Assembly: GCF_019649055.1 (NCBI RefSeq) | Contig: NW_026570250.1 | Span: 558,001-622,000, forward strand | Source: Paramacrobiotus metropolitanus | Lineage: Eukaryota; Tardigrada; Eutardigrada; Parachela; Macrobiotidae | Reading direction: 5' to 3' | Length of the DNA stretch: 64,000 bases | Shown: piece by piece, positions 11,136 through 23,395 of the stretch | How positions within the stretch are numbered: the stretch's first letter is position 1 | Layout: every line of letters begins with the position of its first letter | Program-made: the position numbers and the translations under genes | Notes under the pieces: generated by a model | What the model was told of the DNA's origin: nothing | The model's input: the letters and a program-made list of their open reading frames with translations, nothing else | Databases searched by the model: none

Positions 11136-14100
11136 TTAATCGCTGCTGTTGAAATGGCTGCCACCACCACCGGACGTCACCGCGTTCATCAGGGGGCTCT
11201 TGGCCACACTGCCGGGTGTCAGATGGGGATCCTCATCGGCACTGATCATTTGCGATCCGCGCCACGGCTTACCGGGCTCAAATTCCGGCAAAGCATCCCA
11301 AGTCATACGCGAGGTAAAGTTGGCGAAACTGTTGGAGTCAATCTGGCGATTGCCTGCAAACAACGAGCCATTCAGCATGAGCGCGCAAGAAGTAACTGGC
11401 ACAAAAAGCGCAAAGCATGTGAGCGCCAGGCGACTCAGCACACACTGACTACCACACTGACTACCACACTATGCAACAACTAAAGCATTAAGCATGTAAA
11501 AAACAATGTTCCCCAGATTTCCAAAGCGATTTACTGCTTGCTCTGATTTATTTAACCTTCAACGTCAAAAGCCACATTTATTTTAAACTGCATTTATTGT
11601 GCTTATCAAAACCTAAGCTGATCTTGTTCTGCATTTCGGTATCGAGCTCAAAATATGTCAAATGCGTAAAGCGCCATGCACAAAGCTCACCCCAGCTGCC
11701 ATCAGCCTCATCCATACCATATCCAGCGGCTCCGTTTCCAGTGGCTCCGGTGCGCGACGTGGGACTCAGCGAGCCACGATCCCCGGATGCTGACTGGGCA
11801 TGCTGGCCACCGGTATTCCCTGCACCCGACGACGACATCTTCATGCTTCCTGCTCCGTGCATACCACCAGACCAGTCATCCATGTTGTGTCCACCGGCCC
11901 CACCGCCCGGCACCGTCGGTCGCCAGTTCATTCCGCCCTGATTCATCCCGGCATTATTCCAATTGTGCGGGTCATTCCACATGGGCGCTCCACCCGCCGC
12001 CGCCGCCATATTGGAATTATTGAAGGCACTTCCGGCTCCTGCACCGGCAAATGAACCGCTGCCACCGCCGCCCCACGAATTACCATCGCCACCGCCCATA
12101 CTGGCGTAGGGGTTGTTCGGTTCAGGCATACGCCATCCGCTTTGACCGTAGTTGGGGGCTGCGGACGAGGAATGGAAATCCAGGCCACTCATACCCGACA
12201 TGGATGTCGCTAAGTCCACAATGGTTGGACCTCCTTGGAAGCGGGGATCCATCGGAGATTTCAGATATCTAAAATCCGGTGTATCAGTATCTTACACACT
12301 GATACAAACAACCAGCATCAAGCACAAATTTCTTACTCATTTTGGATAAGATCAATCTGCTTTTGGACGGTAACAATTTCTTTGCGGACCATTTGACCCT
12401 GTTGGTTAATGTACGCCATCTGCTGCTGTTGAAGAGCGGGATTGATAGCTTTCTGGCTAGCCACAACATCCATCTGGGCGGTAAGCTGCTGCATTTGACG
12501 GTGCAGTTGCATAAGCTATAAAATCCCAAAATCAAAATTAATACTACAGTAACAGCTTACTCAAGGTGTGCTTTAGCTCTCAAATAATTGTCTCAATATA
12601 ACGCTTGTGAATTATTCAAAAACTCTTAACTGATATCGAAAATACTATTATTACTCGAACTGTAAGTAATTTAAGCCATGACATGTTGCTGTACAACGTG
12701 CATAGAAGTATGGGAAAGAATATTCGGAAAAGATAATACACGAATGCTGTTTACATTACATGCCATAAAAACACCGGAAAGGTGTGCTCTGGCTTTCAAA
12801 TAATTGTCTCGCAGCGGGTGCGTGCGTGCAATATTTTGCTTCCTTTCCTTTAAATACACAATACCTTGTGGAGATGGTAGACGGTTTGAGGGCACAGCGG
12901 TTGATTCAGGAGTCGTGGATTAATGATTCCCTGTTGAGCGGCATTACTGAGCTGGCGCGCTACAGCCTGAACGTTGGCCTGCGGACGGGACTGGCCCATT
13001 TTGCCTGGCTGCGGCGGCTGAATCAATGTGTTATTCTGATGATGTGGCTGCATGCTACCCGGTACGCCAGGACCTCCGGAACCGGTGCCAGTTAGACCGG
13101 TTTTGCCGTAGCCATCACCGCCGCCCATTCCGAAGTTAGCGCTATTGGACGACGCGAGTTGCTGTTGCTGCTGCATTTGCTGACGTCGACGCTGCTGCTG
13201 CAGCTCTGTCACCGTTGCCTCGTAGTTCATGTTGCTATTGCGCATGGCTATATCGATTTCTTCTCGCTGCAAATGCACAGACACCGCTCAAGTATACCCG
13301 ATCAATGAGGCATAGGCACACAAAACCAGTCAGTTAAGAATATAATATACCAGCCTGAAAAACCAAGTGAAAACTCTCGCATACAACTTGCCGGTGCAAA
13401 CACTTCCGAGAAATATGTAGAAAGGCAAAAGCCTTTTTGCTATTGACTCACCTTGAAGCCCATCTCAAGCAAGTTTTGATACTGCTTGCTTTGATAGATT
13501 TGGTCACGTGTGTACTTAGGAGGCTGCAAAAACACGAATTATTTTACAAGCTGCCTACAACATACTAAGCGTATCGGTGGAATTACCAGCATTCAACGTT
13601 ATGCGTGGAATAGCACGGTAATGCAATAAAAAACTAAAAATACACACATTGCGATAACTCGTTACCCCGTTGGGAGGTGAAAAGGACGGTGGTTGATGTG
13701 GCCGTTCACGACCACCACCCGAACTCCATTGCGCTTTTTCGTTGTCCGGATCGCGCCACTCATTGTCTTCATTCCACTCGGAAGAACCACCGCGCATCTG
13801 CGATCCACCGCCGCCGCCACCGGGAAAGCCCGAATCACTCCAACCCCGCGGTTTCTGTTGCTGATATCCCCCCTCTGACTGCTGCATTTTCCGGTTATCA
13901 TTGAGACTCATGCTTCCGCTCCCACCACCACCGTATGGGCCGTTGGAAGAACGCGGACCCATCGGCTGATTCCAGTGACCCGTGCCGTCATCCACTTCAG
14001 ACTTCCGCGAACTGGGATCACGCCAATCCGACCAGTTAGTATGGTCAGACCACTGATTCGTCGGGCTGATGTTGCCACCTGAACTAGCGCCACTACCACC

Positions 14101-17100
14101 GCTTCCTGTGCCCCCTGGACTATTCCAGGACGGTCGACCGGATTGTCCACGATCTAAAAAATGTCGCAAATAAGTTATGTACACCGTGAAACAGCAATAG
14201 TGCTATTTACCGTGTGCGCTCATTCCACCGTTATTGAGCATTCCGTCCCCTCCACCGTTACCGCCCCCATTACCACCCAGACTACCAGGCATACCCATCA
14301 TACCCGCTGAGCGCGGACCACCTGACATCGGACCAGACATTTGTGCGTTGGGAGGAACACCTGACCACACGGAGTTGGGTTCGCGGTCATCACTCATCCA
14401 GTGAGGCGTATTTGGTCCTTGATTCTGCCAGGGCTGAGTACGGTGGCCGGTGCTTTTTTCCCACACTTCCGTGCCGGTGTTCGTTTTTGGCTTCCACACC
14501 GAGGGATCATCCTGAATGGGAGGCGACTCTGGAATCGGCCAGGGAGGTTCCTGTTTGATCTCCACCTACAACAGACACATTAATTAGCGACGTAACAAAA
14601 TATTATCTCATCGTCAATAGTAAAGTTAGCAAGTATCGTTATGAGTGTAGCTGTATCCGATCAATAAAACCGCACAGGCAGACTGCGGCTAACGCATTAG
14701 TGGAAAGCACCAGTGCTACCAGTCGTACTAGTACCGCGACAAAACTCTACAGCCAACATTCTCGCGTGTTTGCGATCAGATGACTAAGTTAACCTCTGGC
14801 CCTGATAACATACTCGTTAAACCACTTCATTATCTAAAAATAAAACGAAACCGTAACACTAAATGGCACAACACCAAGCGCAGATGAACGGAACGATAAA
14901 ATTACCCAAAGACACTGCTTCATGGATAAGCAGACCCCGTTCTATGAGCATAAAACCGCACACGCTGGCTACTGCAAAGTGCAATCGTAGTATGCAAATA
15001 ATTAACAGATTATCGTTCCATACTAATTATCGCTACCAATACGGCAGGGTAGGCAGTTCCTGTTGTATAAAACGATTCATGTACGCAAGTTTGCATCTAT
15101 ACTAAGAGAAACGAGGAGATGCATAAAATTTCGTTAGCTCGTTGCACGGGATCCATGTTGACTTTCCTCAGGTGTCAAAGGCAAAGCCAGTGTTTAGAAC
15201 GGAAAACGCAGTCGATCCATATAATCAAACTATGCAAATACACAATCCAATAAACAAACGAAACAGCCTGTTTCCTGTCACACAGAACCATGCTCAATGG
15301 AAACCCAGCGGACTGTCGGCAAACTGCACACATCACAATTTATATGGAGCTGAACTATCGCTATAGGTATATCGTTTGGAGACCGGAACAATCCAAGAAT
15401 GAACCAGCGTTTCTACGGCCACTTCTTCAGAAAAGGATGTGAAAGTGTCATGCACAAATCTGGACCCTGGCTCATTTGAACTTCACAGTAAAACAGAGGT
15501 GCCAAACACCAACTCAGCTCAAAAAGTGCAGCCCCAGCAAAATTATTCCAGTACCACTAAGAACGAAGGTTAAGAAAATCGAAAACAGACCGGTTTACAA
15601 CTCGACAAATTATAGCTGTAAATGTTTGTTTCACTAAAAAGGTGTCTAATGGACCTAAGAAACGGACAAGACTCAAAAATTTCAATATTTCTCGAGCAGG
15701 GCAATCAAATACGAACAATGAAAACAGTTAAATTGTTCCCAAAAGAAAACATTAAACATGATCACTAACTGCTGGGTGATCCGTATGAACTCTAGTAAAC
15801 GTTTCCGACAGTAGGAGCAAGCTGTTCCTTATGCTTGGCTAGTAATCAAGTTAAGAAAGTACGGCGAGATAACGTATGCAAACTGCTGTTTTTCACTTAA
15901 GCCCCGGCATCATCCATTTGAACGAAAAAAACCCCAACAGGAAGAAATATCGATTTTCAGCCCCAGTAAATGCGAATGCAGATGCGCGACGACAAACGCC
16001 GCGCTCCTGTGAATTTTATCAACCGGAAACACAGCGGCTGCCTATACATATGTAGACTGACTGCGATCTTCCCGTGCCGTAAGCGTTTTCATGTAGGTAC
16101 ATATAATAAAACCGGTTACGTTAAGTATAGGGCCTATTTTTTATAATATTAACACGATCCATGTTTTCTAAAATTCAGCAAAACAAAAAACTTATTCAAG
16201 CAGATTACTGTAGTGAGGCGGCGTATCATCAGCCACTGTATTTCCTCTACACGAGGTCATTCTGTACATTTAAAATGGAAATCTGCAAGGCAGCCAGCAG
16301 AGCACAACATACCTGACCCCAGCCGTCCCGGTAGATCATATTATCCAGAGGTGTCCGTTCCGCTGTCTGCGGCAACGTAATACTAGCAGCATTTTCTTTG
16401 TCCTGACCTTGTGGGCCATTGGGATTTCCCGGTGTTCCAAAGGGTCCAGACGCAGCAGCCGAGGTCGAATTTTTGATACTTAATGACTGAGAGGAGGAGT
16501 TGACCGCGCCCGCAGCAGCACCCGAGCCCACCACTGCTCCCGAGGCGGAATTCCAGGAATTTTTACCATTATCACCGGGCTCATTATTCTGCCACACGGA
16601 AGATGCACCATTGGGCACGCTATTCACGCCACTGGACACGGAATTGGACGGGACAGCCTGGTTGGGCTGGGGATGCTGCTTGTTGGTAATATCACTCATG
16701 GTAGTGGAACCCGGTCCACCACCGGCCGTTCCCAGCGGTGAGGCGCCCCAGGCACTGGACAGACCTGTGAGGCCACTGCTGCCCTCCACACTGGAGCCCC
16801 CTGCTCCCCATTCCGATACTGTATTCCGGTTGGAAGTTGCCGTATCGCTCTGCATAGATAAGACAGGTAAGGAACACTATCGTCACTTAAGCTATTATGC
16901 CAATTTTCACCATGGAATTCAGAATTGTCGCGCGCTCGGCTACAAGAGCACACCAGCTGCGCGGATATCAATCAACAAAAATCCCTGCCGTGCTGTGGAA
17001 CAGATGGCCCATACAGACACAAATGGAGATTTTTCTACTCGTCGAGATAACAAAGCACGTGAAAGACGGATTAACAAAAGAAATACTACTTGGCAGAAAA

Positions 17101-19147
17101 AAATGCTTCAAACTTGCGAATCAACAACAATATAACAGATTTTTCATCCCTGTTTTTCATATCTTTGGCACAACAAAGTATCCAAAAACACAGCTGAAAG
17201 ACAAGATCACATTCTACAAAACCCATACGGTCTCGATATCATTCTTGCCTTATGGGCCTCCTTCGTAACTTCAATACGAGCTATAGCTTGACACGCTTGC
17301 ATAGTTCAGACCTGCCTGCCCATGGGCCTGAATTTAAACGCACAGAAAATATTCGATCACGCTTTGTCAGCAGAGAGAAAATCAGCTGGAATAAGCCAAC
17401 CAATAGCCGCTCCATGAAACCGTAGCTAATCGCTTATTGGCGAAAGGAACGCCTGCTACGCTCTTGCGACCAATGGCCATCAGCTTATCAACGGCAATGT
17501 TGTGCAGCTACTTCTCTCCAGGCTTCAAATAAGTAATTTCCAAGTATGGCGGAGATCGTACACGATTAAGTATCGAACGTATTCAAGTACCTAGGTACAG
17601 AAATACGATACCACTGCGCACGGTTCACGTTGGAAAAATAAGAAACGCCCAGTTGACGTAGAATGGTTTTCGAAATAGCATACGCGTGGTCTGCGATCAA
17701 TCAATTTGCAAAAATGAAAATAATTACTAGAGAAAACAACGCGTTTCGTGCCTCTTACTTCTTATTTATAGCGAAAGGATGTGCGCTATATTTTAAAATT
17801 TTCATCCACAATTATTTGAACTATTTTATCAACGATATATCAACAACAAAAGCAACTAAACACAGTTTTAATAAATATTACTTTCCTGTTCTAGTATAAC
17901 TTTCTAAAATTCCAGGCACAGAAGTCAAACACAAGATTTTTAAACTTAATGTTTGTCTGAAGGTAGGAAACGGTAAACAATGCTAGAACTAACTACAGCA
18001 GCGAATAGCGAAAACAAACGATATAAAAATGTTCAATAAAGAGGACTGCAGTGTTCGTAATTCTTATAATTATGCAATTTCAAAATCGAAATCCGCATTT
18101 GCGTCCAGCCGCACTCCGTTCTCCTATCTAACAAAATTTATAAAAAAAGCAAGTTCCATGCATTTTAAACAGCAGAAAGAATGCACCGAAAGGAATCGCT
18201 GAATTACATTCGACAGTAAACTTAAAAACCAGAATTCAACTCGCAGGAAAGTGCATGTTTTGCAGGTTTAGAAATTACCAATTTTGTGAAATTCTCTCGC
18301 ATCTCAGGCGGACTGAGGCAAGACCAGCAATTTTACGCTTCTGCGCGACAGTCACTATTAAATACCTTTTATGTCGACTCGTTGATGCTGAATTCAAATA
18401 AATATATGTATTTACATATCTAAGATACTCGTATCTTTCAGAATAAAACAGGAAGATACTCAAATTTTCCAGGTGAAGGAAAAATAATTTTGCCATGAAA
18501 TCGCATTTCAGACTAATATTAAAAATTTTAAAAGAGAGAAGAATAATAATTTTTTTCAGAATAATACAAACGTTTGTATTCGTTCCAAAATTTATAAGCA
18601 AACTGCTAACAATTACTGTATTAGCAATTCGCACTTAACACGGTAACAGCAAAATACTCGAGCACTGTACACCGATCGCCATTTGACAGGTAGTTCCACA
18701 ACTTTACCAAGCGCGTTATGCTAACTTGAACATGGTCCAGTTTCTGCCTACCTGCAAGAAAGAATCCGCAGCACTGAGAAATCCATTACTCCATCCATTG
18801 GGACCTTTGTACATGGACTTGCTGGGACTTTGAAGACCTCCTGCGGGGCTGTTTTCGCCGTTGGCCGGCAACGTTTCACCATTCGTATCAGCTGCTGCGA
18901 GTCACCAGAATTACTTTCCAGCTATAACCAGCACTGGTTCCCATTTTACGCGTAACCTACCGGACATTTTGGCGACATGGAGAGCGCTCTTGTCCAGCTG
19001 ACCGAGATCCTGCAGGGTGCCCTGTGCAGACGCTCCGAACCTCTCCATGTCGGTGTCGTAGGGCGACTTAAACGGCATATTCTTTAAGACTTCTAACTCA
19101 GACATGTCGCTCCTGCTGTTATTATAAAGATAACTTGGAACGGCCAT
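11136..19147 (-). CDS. gw: GW182/TNRC6 family miRNA silencing protein (gawky)
   Basis: Ten minus-strand exons with consistent phases: 19147-18961, 18894-18752, 16849-16313, 14565-14211, 14153-13666, 13523-13452, 13266-12865, 12515-12337, 12268-11691 and 11353-11136, giving 1,052 residues. GW182 proteins bind Argonaute through GW/WG tryptophans and recruit CCR4-NOT and PABP to repress mRNAs in P-bodies. Visible features in order: scattered Trp motifs (GWSNG, SEWGAG, SAWGAS, SVWQNN, DGWGQ, PPWPIPESPP, SVWKP, HWMSDD); a Gly/Asn/Ser-rich region with NWSDW; a UBA-like segment across exons 6-7 (QYQNLLEMGFK, EEIDIAMRNS); a Gln-rich tract; further W motifs (GWRMPEP, MNWRP); and the conserved C-terminal block PEFEPGKPWRG, DPHLTPGSV. 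The usual C-terminal RRM is not seen. The start at 19147 is a choice; an in-frame ATG at 19105 is possible, and a 5' non-coding exon is likely. Confidence 0.92.
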
Positions 19148-19652
19148 TCGGGATATCACAGGATTCTTAATATTTCGTTTATCATGATTTCTCAATTCTG
19201 CAGCGTACAATCAAAAGTCCAAACGACCAAACAAATTTGATGCCTGTTTTCGGGGTTGTAGCAGGCCAGCAGCCGCAGATGGCAGTAGGCTGTTGGCGTA
19301 GCGAGACGACTGGATCAAAATTAGACAAGTAGCCGCTCGCTGGTGGGGCTACATAATAGTATCTCAGCACGAGTGTAAACTAGAATTTCTCACCCATTCG
19401 AGAAGAATCCAGCAGAGATTTCGAAGATTTAGCAGATGAATTTTCCATCCGATGCTTATTAAGAAGAGATTCAATGGCTGCAACACTAGACCTTCAAGAA
19501 TGCGTCTGGCAAAAGACAAAAGCCTGACGATGATCAGGATTCAGATCATTGGTGTTCTGGTAAAATCGTAAACCGTAGGAGTGCAGCTGTACCGATCGGC
19601 AAGCTTCTTCGTTCCAGCTGGGCAACAGACATTTGTCGAAAGGGGTTTTTTG
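19148..19652. other. Upstream region of the GW182 gene
   Basis: An AG acceptor-like site preceded by pyrimidines lies near 19200 on the minus strand, compatible with a non-coding first exon further up. No clear TATA box or other gene was recognised. Confidence 0.35.
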
Positions 19653-20235
19653 CAGTGTTGCTTTACTTAGTAAAAGTAAATAGTAAACCTTACTTAGTAA
19701 GCCGGTTTTGCCTTTTACTAATTAAGTAAAAAGTAAGTAAGCAGCAAAACGGAAAAGTAAAAGTAAAGTAAAAGTAAGAGCAGCCGAGGCTTCAGAAGTA
19801 AATAGTAAGTAAAAGTAAGAGGCGCGAAACAGGAATAGTTTCATTAGTAAAGCAGTCTTTTTACTAAACGTCCGCAACAGATAAAAGTGACGAGCATCAT
19901 CAGAATTTTGCTGAACATGCTTTTTTTCATAGCAGTTACGTTTGGCAGTACTGGTTTTCTTCTGAAGCGCTAAAATTTCTGCGCTGCAGACGCCTTCAAC
20001 GGTTTAGGTGGGCGAGTTACGTGACTGCCAGGCGTATTAGCTAGTGCTGCTTCACTGCAACGGATACGGTGTTATGACTTTTGCTAATTTGTGTTAAAAC
20101 AATAAGTACTGTAATTTTACACAGAACCAAATTGCTTCATTGAAACAAATTTCTGCACAAACTGAAATTAATCGGTGTGCACGCTGTCGCATAGTACAAC
20201 CTGTACAAGCAGCTATTTTTGTTTTAGATATTTTT
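19653..20235 (+). mobile_element. hAT-like MITE, copy 1 (3' part disrupted)
   Basis: It begins CAGTGTTGCTTTACTTAGTAAAAG, followed by a low-complexity tract of AGTAAAAGTAA units, then unique sequence. The same order appears in reverse complement at 56764-56190. Similarity runs for about 550 bases with scattered substitutions and small indels and then fades near 20235. There is no ORF of transposase type, so it is non-autonomous. The end opposite the CAGTGTTG terminus is missing or replaced by other inserted DNA. Confidence 0.7.
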
Positions 20236-20389
20236 TGTTTTTTTTGCGATGACGTCATAATCGCATCTATCGACCGACAGTATGACTTGACTTGACCGGA
20301 AAACCTACCGTGTGAGAGCAATACTATTTACAGAGCAGTCCATTCTTTTTTCTTGAATTTATTGCCTATTTTGTTTGCTTTACTAGTGG

Positions 20390-20765
20390 TGATAGCCATG
20401 CCACGGGGCAGGCTAGGAAGAAGAACGATTTTCTATGAAAATCTACGGGAGAAACACCGCTCGACTTCCGTTACGCTTTTATTAGTCGAAACCAGTAATC
20501 ATAAGAAATTCCAGAGCTGTGCGATCATAACTCCTCGACTAAAGTTCTCTGACAAAACATTCAGCGGATCAGAACTTCAAAGCCCAGTGTTATCGCAACA
20601 GTGTAATGCTGATCGTATGTGTACTGCTCGTACCTGTCTTGACTATCGAGCCAAGTGCTAAACACAGTTAATGCGGTGCAACAGGTAATGATAAGACGTA
20701 CGTGTAATGCTAATAAGTACTGCATATGCACGGGAGATGGTGACGTACTAGCGTCATCCCTAACA
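20390..20765 (-). repeat. 3' LTR (element sense is minus)
   Basis: 376 bases, the direct repeat of 32462-32837 with no difference noticed by eye. On the element sense strand it starts TGTTAGGG and ends GGCTATCA. An AATAAA on that strand at 20478-20483 could serve as the poly(A) signal. Confidence 0.92.
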
Positions 20766-21390
20766 TGCCACTGGTGGGGATCCGAGGTCCTCCGAGGCTA
20801 TTGCGACGGCCAAACTGGGGATTAACCAGGCGCCTTGCTATGCCTTTTTCCAGTGCATGTGCTGCAGTGTACGCTAGCTATACCGGGTCTGCCGCGGAGC
20901 TAGTCCGTATTGCGTCAAAATTTGTATTGCTTTCATGATTAATGCTATACAATCGTTAATGCGGAAAATTTCGACACTGCGTCTGAAGAATTTTACTGCT
21001 TCAAAATCCACTTTACACTGTCGCTCACACAACTTACCAGTCACTGATCGGCTGTTTAATGAAAATAAAATGAAATCATGAGTTAAGCTCAATAAACTGA
21101 AGAAATATCCATCGAGATCTGTTAGTACTTTGGTTAAACAGGAACACAAAATTATCAAAAATCCATTCCACCGTTAAATGTCCACTCATTCCGACACCGC
21201 CTATAAGGCTGCGTGTCAATTCGCGATCCACATCCAGACTGCGCCTGTGAGGCTGTCAGTCTATCGTCCATCGAAGAAAAATGCTGACAAATCAAGTCTA
21301 TTGCGGAATTCAAAGAAATATTGATTACAGAAAAATAATGCTAATTTACAAAATAAATATTGCTTAGTAATTCAGTACATGCTATTCAAA

Positions 21391-23097
21391 CTACTGCTCT
21401 TTTCCCGAATGCTCCATAGTTTCTGCGGAGAAATTCAACTGCGCCACACTATCCGCCACCTGTTCAGAAACAACTGCACTTAATTTACTGTTATCATGCG
21501 AATTGCCATTGATATTGCTATTACTACTGCTCTGATCATCTGATTTACTTGAGTCTTCGACTTCGTCCATTGCGGCATTCTCACCTGCCGGGATAATACC
21601 TTGCAACTGTGCAGCGTTTCCCTGCGGGTTCAAGTTGAACACTGGCTGGTGCTGCGGCTGATTTTGTGCGACTTGCTGCTGTTGTCCGCCTTGCGGCTCG
21701 TACTTGTCCTTCAACTTCTGCAACTGAGTGAGAACGTTTTCCACGGCATCATGCGGATTTACTACCAACTGCTCAACTGGCTTTCCAGCAACTTTCTCCA
21801 AACCAATTTCCATTGCATGGCGAATGCGGTCGATCTTGTCCTGTACGTTCAGTGTCGGACCAAGATTAACTATTGCTTCGTGAAAGAAAGCGCTGTCTTC
21901 ATGCGGAGCGTCGGCCAACTGCTTATGACATCCGTGATGTCCCAGCAATGCACCAAAATACAAACGGACGTAATTCACCATAATCTGCTGTTTACGACGG
22001 TCCATGCTACGAAAATCTTGCTCTTCCTTCATCATGACCAACATCTCATCGGTGAATATTGCTACACGACCGGCGTACAACAGGTTTGCACCGTTCGCAT
22101 CTGGACTAATGAAATTGAACAAGTACGGGATCATGCTTTTACGCGGATGGTACACAAGTTGACTCAATGCTTCAATATCGATAGTCAGAATGCTGTGTTC
22201 GAAATTCTCAGGATGTAATGCTGAGGGCATGCCATTGCTGCGAAGATAACCGTACCGGATATCGCGTTCTTCCTTCTTCGGGCGATCATCACGGTAGTTA
22301 TACTTTTCCGCTTGCATCTCTTCCAGTAAACCGGAATTCGCCAGAAAGCGGTCCAGTGTGCTCATCGTACGGGTTAACATGCCTTTCATCAGTTTGCGCT
22401 GGTCATGCTTATCAAAACCCAACGTCAGCAGAATGCGGTCGGCGCGCTCATCCGCAGCTGGCAAATTAGGCATGCGGGTGCTGTACTGGCGTGGCTGTGC
22501 TGCCGGTGCATCGGCTCGGCGCTGCTGCGGATTCTGAGGCACCTGCGGATATTGCTTGTTATTTTTAATAGCATGCTTGGGTTTAATTAATAAAGTGCGG
22601 TCATTGCGAGGTTTATTAATGATGGTTACCGTTGAGCGGTCAGGAAAGTGGCGTGCACCAAACGGCTGACGACCAACGGTATTCCACTGCTGCTGAACTA
22701 AGGCGGCTGGCATTGCTACGGCAGACTGATCATGCTGGACTGGAGGCTGCTCTTCAGCGTTCAACTGCTGGCGTGCTTGCGACATGAGCTGGTGATGCTG
22801 CTGCTCCTGTGCTTTCATCTCGTCCCATGTCGGTACATGCTGTGCCTTGCTCCAGCCATCCTTCGTACTGCGGAAATGATCGACTGCGACACGAATTTGT
22901 TCGTAGTAGTCACGGTTGACGATGACATGCTCCCAGTGGGCGCGCAACAGGAGACACTGGAATGCCTGGTAATTGCCCAGTAGTGCTTCCAGGTGCAGCA
23001 TAAAGACGCGCTGTTGTACATTCGGCGCCTGCTTGAGGATGCACGTCACACACAAGCGTCCTGTGCGGGCACAGTTCGGACACTGCTGGTCGGCCAT
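21391..23097 (-). CDS. Third ORF of the retrotransposon, 568 residues, unknown function
   Basis: The ORF lies between the integrase tail and the 3' LTR, where env would sit in an errantivirus-like element. I chose the ATG at 23097 because the protein then opens with a Cys cluster (CPNCARTGRLCVTC). A splice acceptor-like site (TTGTTTTCTGTAG) ends 2 bases before that ATG, so expression from a spliced mRNA is plausible. A Gln-rich stretch (about residues 90-220) is followed by a globular, charged region (about 220-430) with GFDKHDQRKLMKGM and YLFNFISPDANG, and then a Gln/Ser/Asp-rich tail. I see no signal peptide, membrane span or furin-type site, so it does not look like an envelope glycoprotein. 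No family is recognised. It could be an accessory, RNA-binding or second capsid-like protein. Confidence 0.8.
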   Translation of the reverse strand: MADQQCPNCARTGRLCVTCILKQAPNVQQRVFMLHLEALLGNYQAFQCLLLRAHWEHVIVNRDYYEQIRVAVDHFRSTKDGWSKAQHVPTWDEMKAQEQQHHQLMSQARQQLNAEEQPPVQHDQSAVAMPAALVQQQWNTVGRQPFGARHFPDRSTVTIINKPRNDRTLLIKPKHAIKNNKQYPQVPQNPQQRRADAPAAQPRQYSTRMPNLPAADERADRILLTLGFDKHDQRKLMKGMLTRTMSTLDRFLANSGLLEEMQAEKYNYRDDRPKKEERDIRYGYLRSNGMPSALHPENFEHSILTIDIEALSQLVYHPRKSMIPYLFNFISPDANGANLLYAGRVAIFTDEMLVMMKEEQDFRSMDRRKQQIMVNYVRLYFGALLGHHGCHKQLADAPHEDSAFFHEAIVNLGPTLNVQDKIDRIRHAMEIGLEKVAGKPVEQLVVNPHDAVENVLTQLQKLKDKYEPQGGQQQQVAQNQPQHQPVFNLNPQGNAAQLQGIIPAGENAAMDEVEDSSKSDDQSSSNSNINGNSHDNSKLSAVVSEQVADSVAQLNFSAETMEHSGKEQ

Positions 23098-23395
23098 AAC
23101 TACAGAAAACAATTGCGTTAATGCTTGCTATTGTGGAGTAACCTGCTGTACTTTCATCTACTCACAACTGCAATTTATTGCAAATTAATTAAAGTTAAAT
23201 TTACTGCTTATTTTCAATAGAAGTATGGGACATTAAAATTATTCGTAAGCACGATAAGTGCTACGGTTTACATGCAGAGACTTTATGTACTCGTAGATAC
23301 GAGTACAATCAGAATTTAATGCTTGATAACAAAACGACTGCTCTGTACCATGATAGCCATTGACTGCTTAATGCAATTCGAGTACTGCTTACATA

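Noticed and set aside
11149-12349. Several plus-strand ORFs rich in Arg, His and Pro
   Set aside because: They are reverse-strand shadows of the Gly/Ser/Trp-rich GW182 exons.
20353-20661. 90-100 codon ORF present in both LTRs (20.4 and 32.5 kb)
   Set aside because: It is antisense to the element and duplicated only because the LTRs are duplicated. There are no protein features.
20766-21390. Possible env fragment or second accessory ORF after the third ORF
   Set aside because: Only short ORFs are present; the segment looks like the 3' untranslated part before the LTR.
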